DNA from: Alphaproteobacteria bacterium UBA2723
Lineage (GTDB): Bacteria; Pseudomonadota; Alphaproteobacteria; RF32; CAG-239
Assembly (NCBI GenBank): GCA_002353835.1
Contig: DEKL01000029.1
Coordinates: forward strand, 34,614 to 50,767
DNA: 16,154 nt
Direction: 5' to 3'
The notes under the pieces are model-generated. The model had not been told where the DNA came from, made no database searches, and was given only the letters and a program-made list of their open reading frames with translations. Below, in pieces: positions 8,594 to 14,521 of this stretch. Within the stretch, counting starts at the first letter, position 1. Each line of letters starts with the position of its first letter. Position numbers and translations under genes: made by a program.

Positions 8594-8809
8594 ATGACAT
8601 TCAATGAAAATTTAATTAGAGAAACTGCTTATTACAATTGGCAAAATGCTGGTTGCCCGTTCGGTCAGGATGAAAAATTCTGGAACATGGCTATTGAGCA
8701 AATCTATGGCTGCAAAGCAACTTCTTGCTGCAAGACTTCTTCTTCTAAGAAAACTTCTTCTAAGAAAAGTTCTTCTTCTAAAGCAAAATCTTCTAAATCT
8801 AAGAAGTAA
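8594..8809 (+). CDS. Small DUF2934-like protein with Lys/Ser-rich tail
   Basis: 71 residues. Residues 7-37 (L-I-R-E-T-A-Y-Y-N-W ... G ... P-F-G-Q-D ... F-W-N-M-A) match the DUF2934 pattern: I-R-x-x-A-Y-x-x-W-x-x-x-G, then P-x-G, a D and W-x-x-A. DUF2934 has no established biochemical function. Residues 47-71 are almost only Lys, Ser, Thr and Ala, like histone H1-type or nucleoid-protein tails, so nucleic-acid binding is a reasonable inference. Cysteines sit at 21, 40, 45 and 46. Ser in the tail is almost always TCT and Thr ACT, unlike the mixed codons of neighbouring genes, which suggests high expression. GGAG at 8583-8586 precedes the ATG by 7 nt. It is monocistronic, between its own promoter (8528-8555) and a terminator (8835-8868). 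Confidence 0.82.
   Translation: MTFNENLIRETAYYNWQNAGCPFGQDEKFWNMAIEQIYGCKATSCCKTSSSKKTSSKKSSSSKAKSSKSKK
8739..8768 (+). repeat. Perfect 15-bp tandem duplication in the Lys/Ser tail
   Basis: CTTCTTCTAAGAAAA occurs at 8739-8753 and again at 8754-8768, with a decayed third unit after it. Each unit encodes five residues of the T-S-S-K-K type. As 15 is a multiple of three, gain or loss of units would change tail length without a frameshift. Confidence 0.8.
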
Positions 8810-8834
8810 TTTTAGCTTAATTGAAGTATAAAAG

Positions 8835-8868
8835 AACCTCCCTCATTTGCGGAGGTTTTTTTTATTTT
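8835..8868 (+). terminator. Rho-independent terminator after the DUF2934 gene
   Basis: AACCTCC (8835-8841) pairs perfectly with GGAGGTT (8851-8857) across a 9-nt loop. The stem runs straight into a T-tract (8856-8863, then more T after one A). The stop codon is 25 nt upstream. Confidence 0.9.
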
Positions 8869-8884
8869 TTTAAGCCTCAAATTC

Positions 8885-8915
8885 TTTACTTAATATTAAG
8901 CTGTACGCATATAAT
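8885..8915 (+). promoter_or_regulatory. Probable promoter of the MFS gene
   Basis: A perfect TATAAT at 8910-8915 sits 35 nt before the ATG at 8951 and after the terminator at 8868. The -35 side is poor: TTTACT at 8885-8890 with a 19-nt spacer. The -10 is convincing, the -35 is not. Confidence 0.5.
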
Positions 8916-8950
8916 ATAAGTAAGATTTAACCAAACAAAAAGGTCTCTTA

Positions 8951-10174
8951 ATGAAACATTTTAATCCCTTAAAAAGACTAGACATTGCCTGCTTTTTACG
9001 CTCTCAACTTTACCTCGCGCCGGTACTGCTTTTATTCTATCAACAAAACGGTTTAACTGCTGCAGATTTTGTTTTATTTCAAGGTATATTTCAATTAACC
9101 GGAATTGCATTTGAAATTCCCTGCGGCTATGTTGCAGACGTTATCTCAAAGAAAAAAGTTTTGGTTTTAGCCTTTTTATGTTTCTTTTTAAGAGCCGGTT
9201 TGTGGTTATCATTTTCCGGTGTTTACATCATTCTTTTAGGTGAACTTTTTAATGCGCTTTCCCGTGCATTTTTATCCGGCGTTTATGACAGTTACATTTA
9301 CGATTATTTGAAAAACGAAAACAAGACGAAACGTATGTTAAAGGAGTGCGGACGCACCAATTTTGCCATGTCATCCGGTGCTATGTTTGCTGCCATATTC
9401 AGTGCTGTTTTATACAAATATTACGGCACCGTTGTTTTGCTTTCCTTAGAATTTTGTTTAACCCTAATCAGCATTATTCTTTTAACGACCTTGCCTAACC
9501 CGCCGTCTGCCAGACCGCATGCCATAACCTTAAAAGACAAATTTGTAGAAATAAAAGACACCGCCGTCGCCACTTTAAGAAACAACAACATCAACATCTA
9601 CATCATATATTCGGCACTTTTATTCTCCACAACTTCTTTATTTTGCTGGTGTTTTCAACCGCTCTTAAAAATGTCTGCCGCACCGATTCTAATGTTTAGT
9701 GTTGTTGCGGTTATGAATCATGCTTTACGTGCCGGTTTCTCATTTTACGTCAATAAACTGAAAAACTTTTTTGGCTTCAACCGCTTACTCGTCATTACCA
9801 CATTTTTATGCATGTATTCTTTCGCCTGCATGATTTTAAGTTTCTACTTCAAGCTACCGTATGTGGCATGTTTAAGTCTGTTTTTTGTTTGTATCGGTAT
9901 CGGTTTCCAATTAGCTTTCGCTATTGCCAACATCAACAACATTCATAACTTTGCCTTAGAAGAAACACGTGCCACAATCTCGTCAGTTAACAACATGTTG
10001 CAACAAACAATTTCCGGTTTATCTTTAATATGCTTCAAGTTTGTTGTCGCCCCGTCATCAGATGTTGCCGGTTTAGGTTTTTCTGCAGCTTTCTCAATCT
10101 TCGGTGCTTTTTATATGAGCATATTTGCTTTCTTGCTCTATAAAATATATAAGAGAGGTTTGTCACCAAAATAA
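8951..10174 (+). CDS. Major facilitator superfamily (MFS) transporter
   Basis: 407 residues with about twelve hydrophobic segments in two halves, joined by a basic, polar loop near residues 183-212. Motif A of the family is visible in the loop between helices 2 and 3: G59-Y-V-A-D63-V-I-S-K-K-K. R105 and G110-V-Y-D-S-Y-I-Y-D-Y-L in the fourth helix region, and E337-E-T-R-A-T-I-S-S-V in the second half, also follow MFS conventions. It sits in the cytoplasmic membrane and should be a proton- or ion-coupled exporter or importer of a small molecule; the substrate cannot be told. The start at 8951 has AAGG about 8 nt upstream. It is separated from the DUF2934 gene by a terminator, and 78 nt without a terminator precede the nfeD-like gene. 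Confidence 0.92.
   Translation: MKHFNPLKRLDIACFLRSQLYLAPVLLLFYQQNGLTAADFVLFQGIFQLTGIAFEIPCGYVADVISKKKVLVLAFLCFFLRAGLWLSFSGVYIILLGELFNALSRAFLSGVYDSYIYDYLKNENKTKRMLKECGRTNFAMSSGAMFAAIFSAVLYKYYGTVVLLSLEFCLTLISIILLTTLPNPPSARPHAITLKDKFVEIKDTAVATLRNNNINIYIIYSALLFSTTSLFCWCFQPLLKMSAAPILMFSVVAVMNHALRAGFSFYVNKLKNFFGFNRLLVITTFLCMYSFACMILSFYFKLPYVACLSLFFVCIGIGFQLAFAIANINNIHNFALEETRATISSVNNMLQQTISGLSLICFKFVVAPSSDVAGLGFSAAFSIFGAFYMSIFAFLLYKIYKRGLSPK
10125..10153 (+). promoter_or_regulatory. Candidate promoter for the NfeD/SPFH pair, inside the MFS 3' end
   Basis: TTGCTT (10125-10130), a 17-nt spacer and TATAAG (10148-10153). Transcription would start near 10160 and include the whole hairpin at 10199-10250. 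The -35 is weak, and readthrough from the MFS gene is an alternative. Confidence 0.35.
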
Positions 10175-10198
10175 GCTTTGTGCTTTAACTAAATTTAA

Positions 10199-10250
10199 AA
10201 TAATTCCTTTTAAAATAAGGCAAAGTTTGTTAATTTTAGGGGGAATTATT
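10199..10250 (+). promoter_or_regulatory. SD-sequestering hairpin in the nfeD leader, fourU-thermometer-like
   Basis: AATAATTCCTTTTAAAAT (10199-10216) can pair along its full length with ATTTTAGGGGGAATTATT (10233-10250) across a 16-nt loop. That is 15 Watson-Crick pairs plus three consecutive U-G pairs (10208-10210 with 10241-10239). The SD AGGGGG (10238-10243) is entirely in the stem, facing C-C-U-U-U-U, and the ATG at 10253 starts 2 nt after it. On the opposite strand the three wobbles would be A-C mismatches, so the fold favours plus-strand RNA. No T-tract follows, so it is not a terminator. An AU/GU-rich stem with four U facing the SD resembles fourU RNA thermometers; a temperature response is inference. 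Confidence 0.65.
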
Positions 10251-10252
10251 CC

Positions 10253-10699
10253 ATGGCAATATTCATCTGTTTTATGATTGTCGCTTTAATTTTCTTCATG
10301 ATAGAAATTTATAACCCGACAATGCTTTTCTTAAACTTCGCCTTAGCTGCCGCCATCTGCGGCCTACTCGGCTTCTTCATCCATAGCTTAAATGTTTTGA
10401 TACCGATATTTGTCATCTTATCCATACTGTTTTTGCTGTTCTTACGCCCGATGTTTAATATCAACCCGAATAAGACGGCAGAAAAATCTTTTGAATCCCC
10501 CTATATCGGCAAACAGGCAACTGCCATTACCAACATCAGCGCCTTTTCCGGTCGTGCCAAAATTTATGATGAAGATTGGGAAGCTCGTACGGAAACGGAA
10601 GATGCTCCGGAAATAGCAAAAGGCGAAAAGGTAAAAATTATTCGCCATGATGATTTAACTTTATATGTTGAAAAAATAGCCAAGAAAGGAAAGAAATAA
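10253..10699 (+). CDS. Short NfeD-family membrane protein
   Basis: 148 residues. Hydrophobic helices lie at about 2-18, 25-43 and 47-66, followed by a soluble OB-fold-like domain at about 82-143. That domain has the NfeD pattern I-G-K-Q-A-T-A, then S-G-R-A-K-I, D-W-E-A and K-G-E-K-V-K-I-I. It lacks the ClpP-like protease domain of long NfeD proteins, so it is the short form (as E. coli YbbJ). Such proteins act with SPFH partners in membrane microdomain organisation or quality control, and the next gene is that partner. The stop overlaps the partner's ATG by one base (TAATG), so the two are translationally coupled. The SD AGGGGG lies 9 nt before the ATG and is buried in a hairpin. Precise function unknown. 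Confidence 0.92.
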   Translation: MAIFICFMIVALIFFMIEIYNPTMLFLNFALAAAICGLLGFFIHSLNVLIPIFVILSILFLLFLRPMFNINPNKTAEKSFESPYIGKQATAITNISAFSGRAKIYDEDWEARTETEDAPEIAKGEKVKIIRHDDLTLYVEKIAKKGKK

Positions 10700-11679
10700 T
10701 GTCTACGCTTCTCGTTTTATTAGTTGTTGCCACCTTATACTTCGTTGTAAAAGGCTGCATTATTGTTGAACAGCAGGAAGTTGTTATTATCCAAAGATTA
10801 GGTAAATACAAAGAAACACTTTCCGCCGGCTTAAATTTTATCATCCCCTTTATTGATGCCCCCAAAAACATATCTCGCAAAGTAACTGTCAATTATCGTG
10901 ACGGCACATCAAATTCCTACATGCAAAAGACTAACCGCATAGATTTGCGCGAAACCGTTATTGACTTTCCGCGTCAAAGTGTGATCACCAAAGATAACGT
11001 TTCCATATCCATCAATGCCGTATTATATTTCCAAATTTTCAATCCGGAAAAATCGGTTTACGGCGTAGAAAATTTATACGAAGCCATAGAGAAATTAACC
11101 CAAACCACTTTGCGCCAACTTATCGGTAAATTGGAATTACAGGAAACCTTAACTTCACGTGATAAAATCAATACCGAACTGCGCGAAACAATAGACAGCG
11201 CTTCCGATAAATGGGGGGTTAAGGTAAACCGCATAGAATTGCAAGATATCACCCCGCCCTCGGATATCCAGGCCGCTATGGATAAGCAGATGAAAGCCGA
11301 ACGTGAAAAACGTGCTATGATTTATGAAGCGGAAGGTCAGAAAGAATCAGCTATTCGTATTGCCGAAGGTGAGAAGGAAGCCGCCATTCGTCAAGCCGAA
11401 GGTGAAAAAGAAGCGGCCATCTTAAAAGCCGAAGGTATTGCCCAAGCTCGTATGGTAGAAGCGGAAGCCGAAAAAGAAGCAATTAACCGCATCATTGAAG
11501 CCCTCTCATCCAAAGGTCAGGCCGATAAATATCTGATTGCCATGAAGTATTTGGATACCATGAAAGACATCACTTCCGGCAAAGATAATAAGATTGTTTA
11601 TATGCCTTATGAAGCAAGTGCCGTATTAAGTTCCGTAGATGGCATCAAAGAATTGCTGACCGCTAAAAAAAGCGCCTAA
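10699..11679 (+). CDS. SPFH/stomatin-like membrane protein (QmcA / paraslipin type)
   Basis: 326 residues. One N-terminal membrane anchor (about 2-22) is followed by an SPFH/Band 7 domain (about 23-190): V-V-I-I-Q-R-L-G-K-Y, G-L-N-F-I-I-P-F-I-D, V-I-T-K-D-N-V-S and L-T-S-R-D-K-I-N. A charged coiled-coil region made of 11-residue AEG repeats covers 211-265, and a conserved tail K-I-V-Y-M-P-Y-E-A-S-A (298-308) follows. Family members form large rings in the membrane and work with NfeD proteins or membrane proteases; E. coli qmcA-ybbJ is the matching pair. Residues about 62-80 (V-T-V-N-Y-R ... K-T-N-R) look like an insertion relative to QmcA as I recall it. AAGGA in the end of the nfeD gene serves as SD. 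It is not HflK or HflC, since no second copy or protease gene is nearby. Confidence 0.95.
   Translation: MSTLLVLLVVATLYFVVKGCIIVEQQEVVIIQRLGKYKETLSAGLNFIIPFIDAPKNISRKVTVNYRDGTSNSYMQKTNRIDLRETVIDFPRQSVITKDNVSISINAVLYFQIFNPEKSVYGVENLYEAIEKLTQTTLRQLIGKLELQETLTSRDKINTELRETIDSASDKWGVKVNRIELQDITPPSDIQAAMDKQMKAEREKRAMIYEAEGQKESAIRIAEGEKEAAIRQAEGEKEAAILKAEGIAQARMVEAEAEKEAINRIIEALSSKGQADKYLIAMKYLDTMKDITSGKDNKIVYMPYEASAVLSSVDGIKELLTAKKSA
11329..11493 (+). repeat. Five 33-bp in-frame units coding 11-residue AEG repeats
   Basis: Residues 211-221, 222-232, 233-243, 244-254 and 255-265 of the SPFH protein each begin A-E-G (A-E-A in the last) and mostly continue with K-E-x-A-I. Units two and three are nearly identical in DNA as well. 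An 11-residue period suits a right-handed coiled coil. Short AEG repeats are usual in this family. Confidence 0.85.
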
Positions 11680-11686
11680 AAAAAGC

Positions 11687-11715
11687 TTGATTTTGCCTCC
11701 GAAATAAGGCATAAT
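11687..11715 (+). promoter_or_regulatory. Probable promoter of the small membrane protein gene
   Basis: TTGATT (11687-11692), a 17-nt spacer and CATAAT (11710-11715), 18 nt before the ATG at 11734. A 5-bp hairpin (TGCCT at 11694-11698 with AGGCA at 11707-11711) lies in the spacer; no T-tract follows it. Confidence 0.45.
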
Positions 11716-11733
11716 AATTAAAGGAGATAAGAC

Positions 11734-12099
11734 ATGTTTATTATGCTGACCGTTGGTTTATTCTTACTGAAATTTTTAGCCGTCGCTGTTGTCGGTCTCT
11801 TTTTCATGGAAGATTTGGAATTAACCAAAGAAGTTTCAAGCACCATTTATTCAACCTATTTAGCCCTCGGTTGCATTACCTTTTTTGCCCTGCTGTTCTT
11901 TGTTTTAGGCAAAAAACTTTTGTGGTTGATTGTCTGCCTTGTTTGTGGCAGTATGTATTTAAGTATGTACAATGGCGCCCCCGAAATCAAAGACATCCAT
12001 CAGGAAAATGATTTAAAGAGTCGTTATTTCAAAGATACCGGCACATTTTTTGCCCGTATGACGGATGTTTGGGATATGGTAAACTCTGACAAAAAATAA
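11734..12099 (+). CDS. Small three-helix membrane protein, function unknown
   Basis: 121 residues, not recognised. Three hydrophobic segments lie at about 3-25, 41-59 and 61-79, followed by a charged C-terminal tail of about 40 residues (E84-I-K-D ... D119-K-K). AAAGGAG (11720-11726) precedes the ATG by 7 nt, a strong ribosome site. It lies 54 nt after the SPFH gene in the same direction, so it may share the NfeD/SPFH transcript, but a fair promoter (11687-11715) sits in the gap. A partner role for the SPFH complex is possible from position only. No catalytic motif, signal peptide or lipobox is visible. Confidence 0.75.
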   Translation: MFIMLTVGLFLLKFLAVAVVGLFFMEDLELTKEVSSTIYSTYLALGCITFFALLFFVLGKKLLWLIVCLVCGSMYLSMYNGAPEIKDIHQENDLKSRYFKDTGTFFARMTDVWDMVNSDKK

Positions 12100-12111
12100 C
12101 AAAAAAAACTA

Positions 12112-12140
12112 TTGCTGAAGATAAAAAAATATGCTAGATT
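12112..12140 (+). promoter_or_regulatory. Probable promoter of the 531-residue protein gene
   Basis: TTGCTG (12112-12117), a 17-nt spacer and TAGATT (12135-12140) preceded by TGC, i.e. an extended -10. It ends 31 nt before the ATG at 12172. Confidence 0.5.
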
Positions 12141-12171
12141 ACAGTATATGCGTAAATCTGGAGAATCATAA

Positions 12172-13767
12172 ATGTACACTCTAAAGCAACTCGTTGATTA
12201 CAGTACGGAAGACATCTATAAAGCGCAGGCAAATGAAGACGAAGAAAACCGTCAATATTTGGAAGAAAAGCTTGCGGAAAATTCCCTCTTAAATAAGCAG
12301 GAAAAAGAACATCTGCTGGAATATTATACTGACACGATGGAAAAATATCGTTTGATCTATAATGCTTTTGTGCAAGCTTTCTCACAGCGTTATATGCCGG
12401 GGTATCCGAAAAATGTTTTTAACATTGACTTAGAAACCGGTGTTATAGAAACAGACAAAGATGGTCGCCGCATCAGCTACAATATGAAAGTCGTTGCACC
12501 CTGTTCCACCTCTGCTCTGTTGTATATCCATCAAGAATATGGTAAGGTGTACGTTATGTTCCCACCGATTAAAAGTGCCAAACGAACTTTGGAAAAAATC
12601 TTGACCGAGCGCCTGAGAGAACATGAAGAATTATCAAAGAAAAAACTTCCTCAAGACCACGGCCTTAATACCTTTGAGGAAGAACCGGAACTGCCGTTTT
12701 TCAGCACATCTGCAGAAAATAATCAAGTCAAATTTAATCCTTCTATGGCACGTCCGTTATCGCAAAAAGACCATATCCCTGAAGGTTTTAATTCTGCCCT
12801 AACGGATGTTCTCAAAGATGAACTTTTGCCGAAAGATATTTATCGCCTTTCCATTTTAGCAAAATACCCCGGACATTTACAACATTTGATGAAAAGCCTG
12901 GAAGAAAAGTTTCCTTCCTATATCAAATTTGAAAAAGATGAACGCAATCAATACAAACAAAAATTAAGCGAAAATAAGCGCAGTTATTTTGATATTAAAC
13001 GTACCGCCTGCATTACCTTACCGGGAAGCAACCGCTCTTTCTACGTGGAATTTCAATTCAAACAAAGAAATATGTTCTACGCACATATCCGTTCACACCG
13101 CGTTTACGAAGATTTCCGTATTTTGGATTCCAAATATAAAAGCTTGCTTAAAAACGTAAAAGAAAAGGGAGCCAAAAATAACCCTAAGAGCAAAGCAGAT
13201 TTAGTAGCTTTAGCCAAGCGCCGTGAAGAAAAATTAAAACTTTGCGAAAACATCCATAAAAGCGCTATTCACCAGAGCAATTTTTATCTGATGAATGAAA
13301 TTCATTGGTTGGATGAAAACGCAACCATTATGTCGCAACTTAACCCCGAAAACACCAAATTAAACCCGATATCTGTTGCCAATGAAAAAGGGCAATATAA
13401 TCACTCCTTAAAATTACTTGTGGAGAATTATATTGTAGAAAATTACACGCCTTTTGACGGTGTAACCGCTTTTGCCACCAATGAGAAAGAGTATCTCAAT
13501 AAATCATACTTCTTAAAGATGCTCGGCAAAATACCGGAAAGCTTTGATGAGCTCGGTAAAGGTGCTGAAGCCAATATCAAAAAAATATGGAACACCTTAG
13601 AAGCCGCTGATGTGGAAAAATTCAGAGATATCACCAATACGGCCATCCGCTACCAAGATGTTATCCGCAACCTACAAAGAGACAAACAGCGTGAAGATAC
13701 AAATGAGCTTGAGAAAAAGCTATCTGATATCGCTTTGCTCAACACCATTAATCAAAACATCTTATAG
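12172..13767 (+). CDS. Uncharacterised protein; possible remote RelA/SpoT-like nucleotidyltransferase fold
   Basis: 531 residues, soluble, rich in Lys and Glu, with no signal peptide or membrane segment. No family is recognised with certainty. The middle recalls RelA/SpoT-like synthetase domains as found in some phage and toxin proteins. K221-D222-I-Y-R-L-S-I-L-A with a helix to F247 parallels their D-x-x-R-x-x-I strand-helix. S271-Y-F-D-I-K parallels G-Y-x-D-I-K. V292-E293-F-Q-F, then M301-F-Y-A-H and H309-R-V-Y-E-D-F-R parallel V-E-I-Q-x, M-x-x-A and H-x-x-Y-E-x-x-R. D222 and E293 would be the metal and catalytic acids. The helix at 350-376 also has a counterpart there. The N-terminal 200 residues and C-terminal 150 are unexplained. 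GGAGA sits 7 nt before the ATG. It ends 2 nt from the convergent HAD gene. Gene call secure, domain idea tentative. Confidence 0.87.
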   Translation: MYTLKQLVDYSTEDIYKAQANEDEENRQYLEEKLAENSLLNKQEKEHLLEYYTDTMEKYRLIYNAFVQAFSQRYMPGYPKNVFNIDLETGVIETDKDGRRISYNMKVVAPCSTSALLYIHQEYGKVYVMFPPIKSAKRTLEKILTERLREHEELSKKKLPQDHGLNTFEEEPELPFFSTSAENNQVKFNPSMARPLSQKDHIPEGFNSALTDVLKDELLPKDIYRLSILAKYPGHLQHLMKSLEEKFPSYIKFEKDERNQYKQKLSENKRSYFDIKRTACITLPGSNRSFYVEFQFKQRNMFYAHIRSHRVYEDFRILDSKYKSLLKNVKEKGAKNNPKSKADLVALAKRREEKLKLCENIHKSAIHQSNFYLMNEIHWLDENATIMSQLNPENTKLNPISVANEKGQYNHSLKLLVENYIVENYTPFDGVTAFATNEKEYLNKSYFLKMLGKIPESFDELGKGAEANIKKIWNTLEAADVEKFRDITNTAIRYQDVIRNLQRDKQREDTNELEKKLSDIALLNTINQNIL

Positions 13768-13769
13768 GC

Positions 13770-14435
13770 TTATTTTCTTTCAAGATAATCCTTAAGTTCA
13801 TACATACTCTTAAATGTATGCTCAATACCCAGCTCTTTAACAAGCGCTAAATGTTCTTTATTGTTTTTGTACATTTCAGAACCGGCAAAACAAATCGTTT
13901 CCATACCTGCAGCAAGTCCTGCTTTTAATCCGGCAATAGAATCTTCAATAACAATGCAATCTTTCGGTTCAAACCCCATTATTTTTGCCGCCAATAAAAA
14001 TGTATCCGGTGCCGGTTTACCGTGCTTAACAAAATCAATTGTAACCAAATTATCCGCTGTAAAGACCTTCTCCAAACCGACTGCTTTTATCTTCGCGAGC
14101 GTTTCCTTAAAATCCCCTCCGGTTCCCATGGCATGCTTATAACCTTTAAGTTTTAAGACCTCATCTATTCCGTCTGTTCGGTCAAATCCCTCGTCTATTA
14201 ACTGATAACATCTGACCCCGATTTCCTGCATGGCTTCTATTGTCGGAAAAATGCCTAAACCGGCCAAAACTTCCAATTGCCGACTAAAAGCCTGTCCTGC
14301 CAAATAATGATTAATGGTCTCAAAATCCCAATTAAGCCCCAAATGGCGATTGAACACATCTAATTCCATCTCAAGCCATAGTTTTTCCGTATCCGCAACA
14401 ACTCCGTCAAAATCCCAAATTATCAGTTTTTCCAA
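13770..14435 (-). CDS. HAD-superfamily phosphatase, subfamily IA (beta-phosphoglucomutase/Gph-like)
   Basis: 221 residues from a TTG start. All four HAD motifs are visible (numbering from the TTG): I W-D6-F-D8-G with nucleophile and acid/base Asp, II G-T-G-G-D-F, III K in H-G-K-P-A-P-D, IV V-I-E-D-S-I-A-G-L-K-A-G. Between motifs I and II lies an alpha-helical type-1 cap. This is the family of phosphoglycolate phosphatase, beta-phosphoglucomutase and small sugar-phosphate phosphatases; the substrate is not readable. An ATG at 14468 would add 11 residues (M-L-Q-V-N-S ...), but the SD AGGAG at 14443-14447 lies inside that stretch, 7 nt before the TTG at 14435. The protein then begins E-K-L-I-I-W-D-F-D-G, the normal distance for this family. 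It is divergent from the next HAD gene and convergent, 2 nt apart, with the gene to the left. Confidence 0.92.
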   Translation of the reverse strand: MEKLIIWDFDGVVADTEKLWLEMELDVFNRHLGLNWDFETINHYLAGQAFSRQLEVLAGLGIFPTIEAMQEIGVRCYQLIDEGFDRTDGIDEVLKLKGYKHAMGTGGDFKETLAKIKAVGLEKVFTADNLVTIDFVKHGKPAPDTFLLAAKIMGFEPKDCIVIEDSIAGLKAGLAAGMETICFAGSEMYKNNKEHLALVKELGIEHTFKSMYELKDYLERK

Positions 14436-14442
14436 AACACAT

Positions 14443-14447
14443 CTCCT
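14443..14447 (-). promoter_or_regulatory. Ribosome binding site supporting a TTG start for the HAD gene
   Basis: AGGAG on the minus strand with a 7-nt spacer to TTG (14435-14433). The ATG at 14468 has no comparable upstream site. Confidence 0.65.
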
Positions 14448-14459
14448 AAAACTATTCAC

Positions 14460-14488
14460 TTGCAGCATAACAAAAATTTCCTTAATAT
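14460..14488 (+). promoter_or_regulatory. Possible promoter of the HAD-ybaK pair
   Basis: TTGCAG (14460-14465), a 17-nt spacer and TAATAT (14483-14488), each matching four of six consensus bases, 33 nt before the ATG at 14522. Confidence 0.4.
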
Positions 14489-14521
14489 TCCTTAAAAGAA
14501 AATATCTGTTAAAAGGTTATC

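Noticed and set aside
8646..8831. Leu-rich plus-strand frame overlapping the DUF2934 gene
   Set aside because: It is the +1 reading of TCT/AAG repeats. The DUF2934 frame has the ribosome site, the family motif and matching stop-terminator spacing.
11694..11711. Hairpin TGCCT/AGGCA as terminator of the SPFH gene
   Set aside because: Only five pairs and no following T-tract; it lies inside a promoter spacer instead.
14482..14495. TTAA-N6-TTAA resembling a CtrA box
   Set aside because: CtrA sites have a 7-nt spacer; this has 6, and TTAA is common in such AT-rich DNA.
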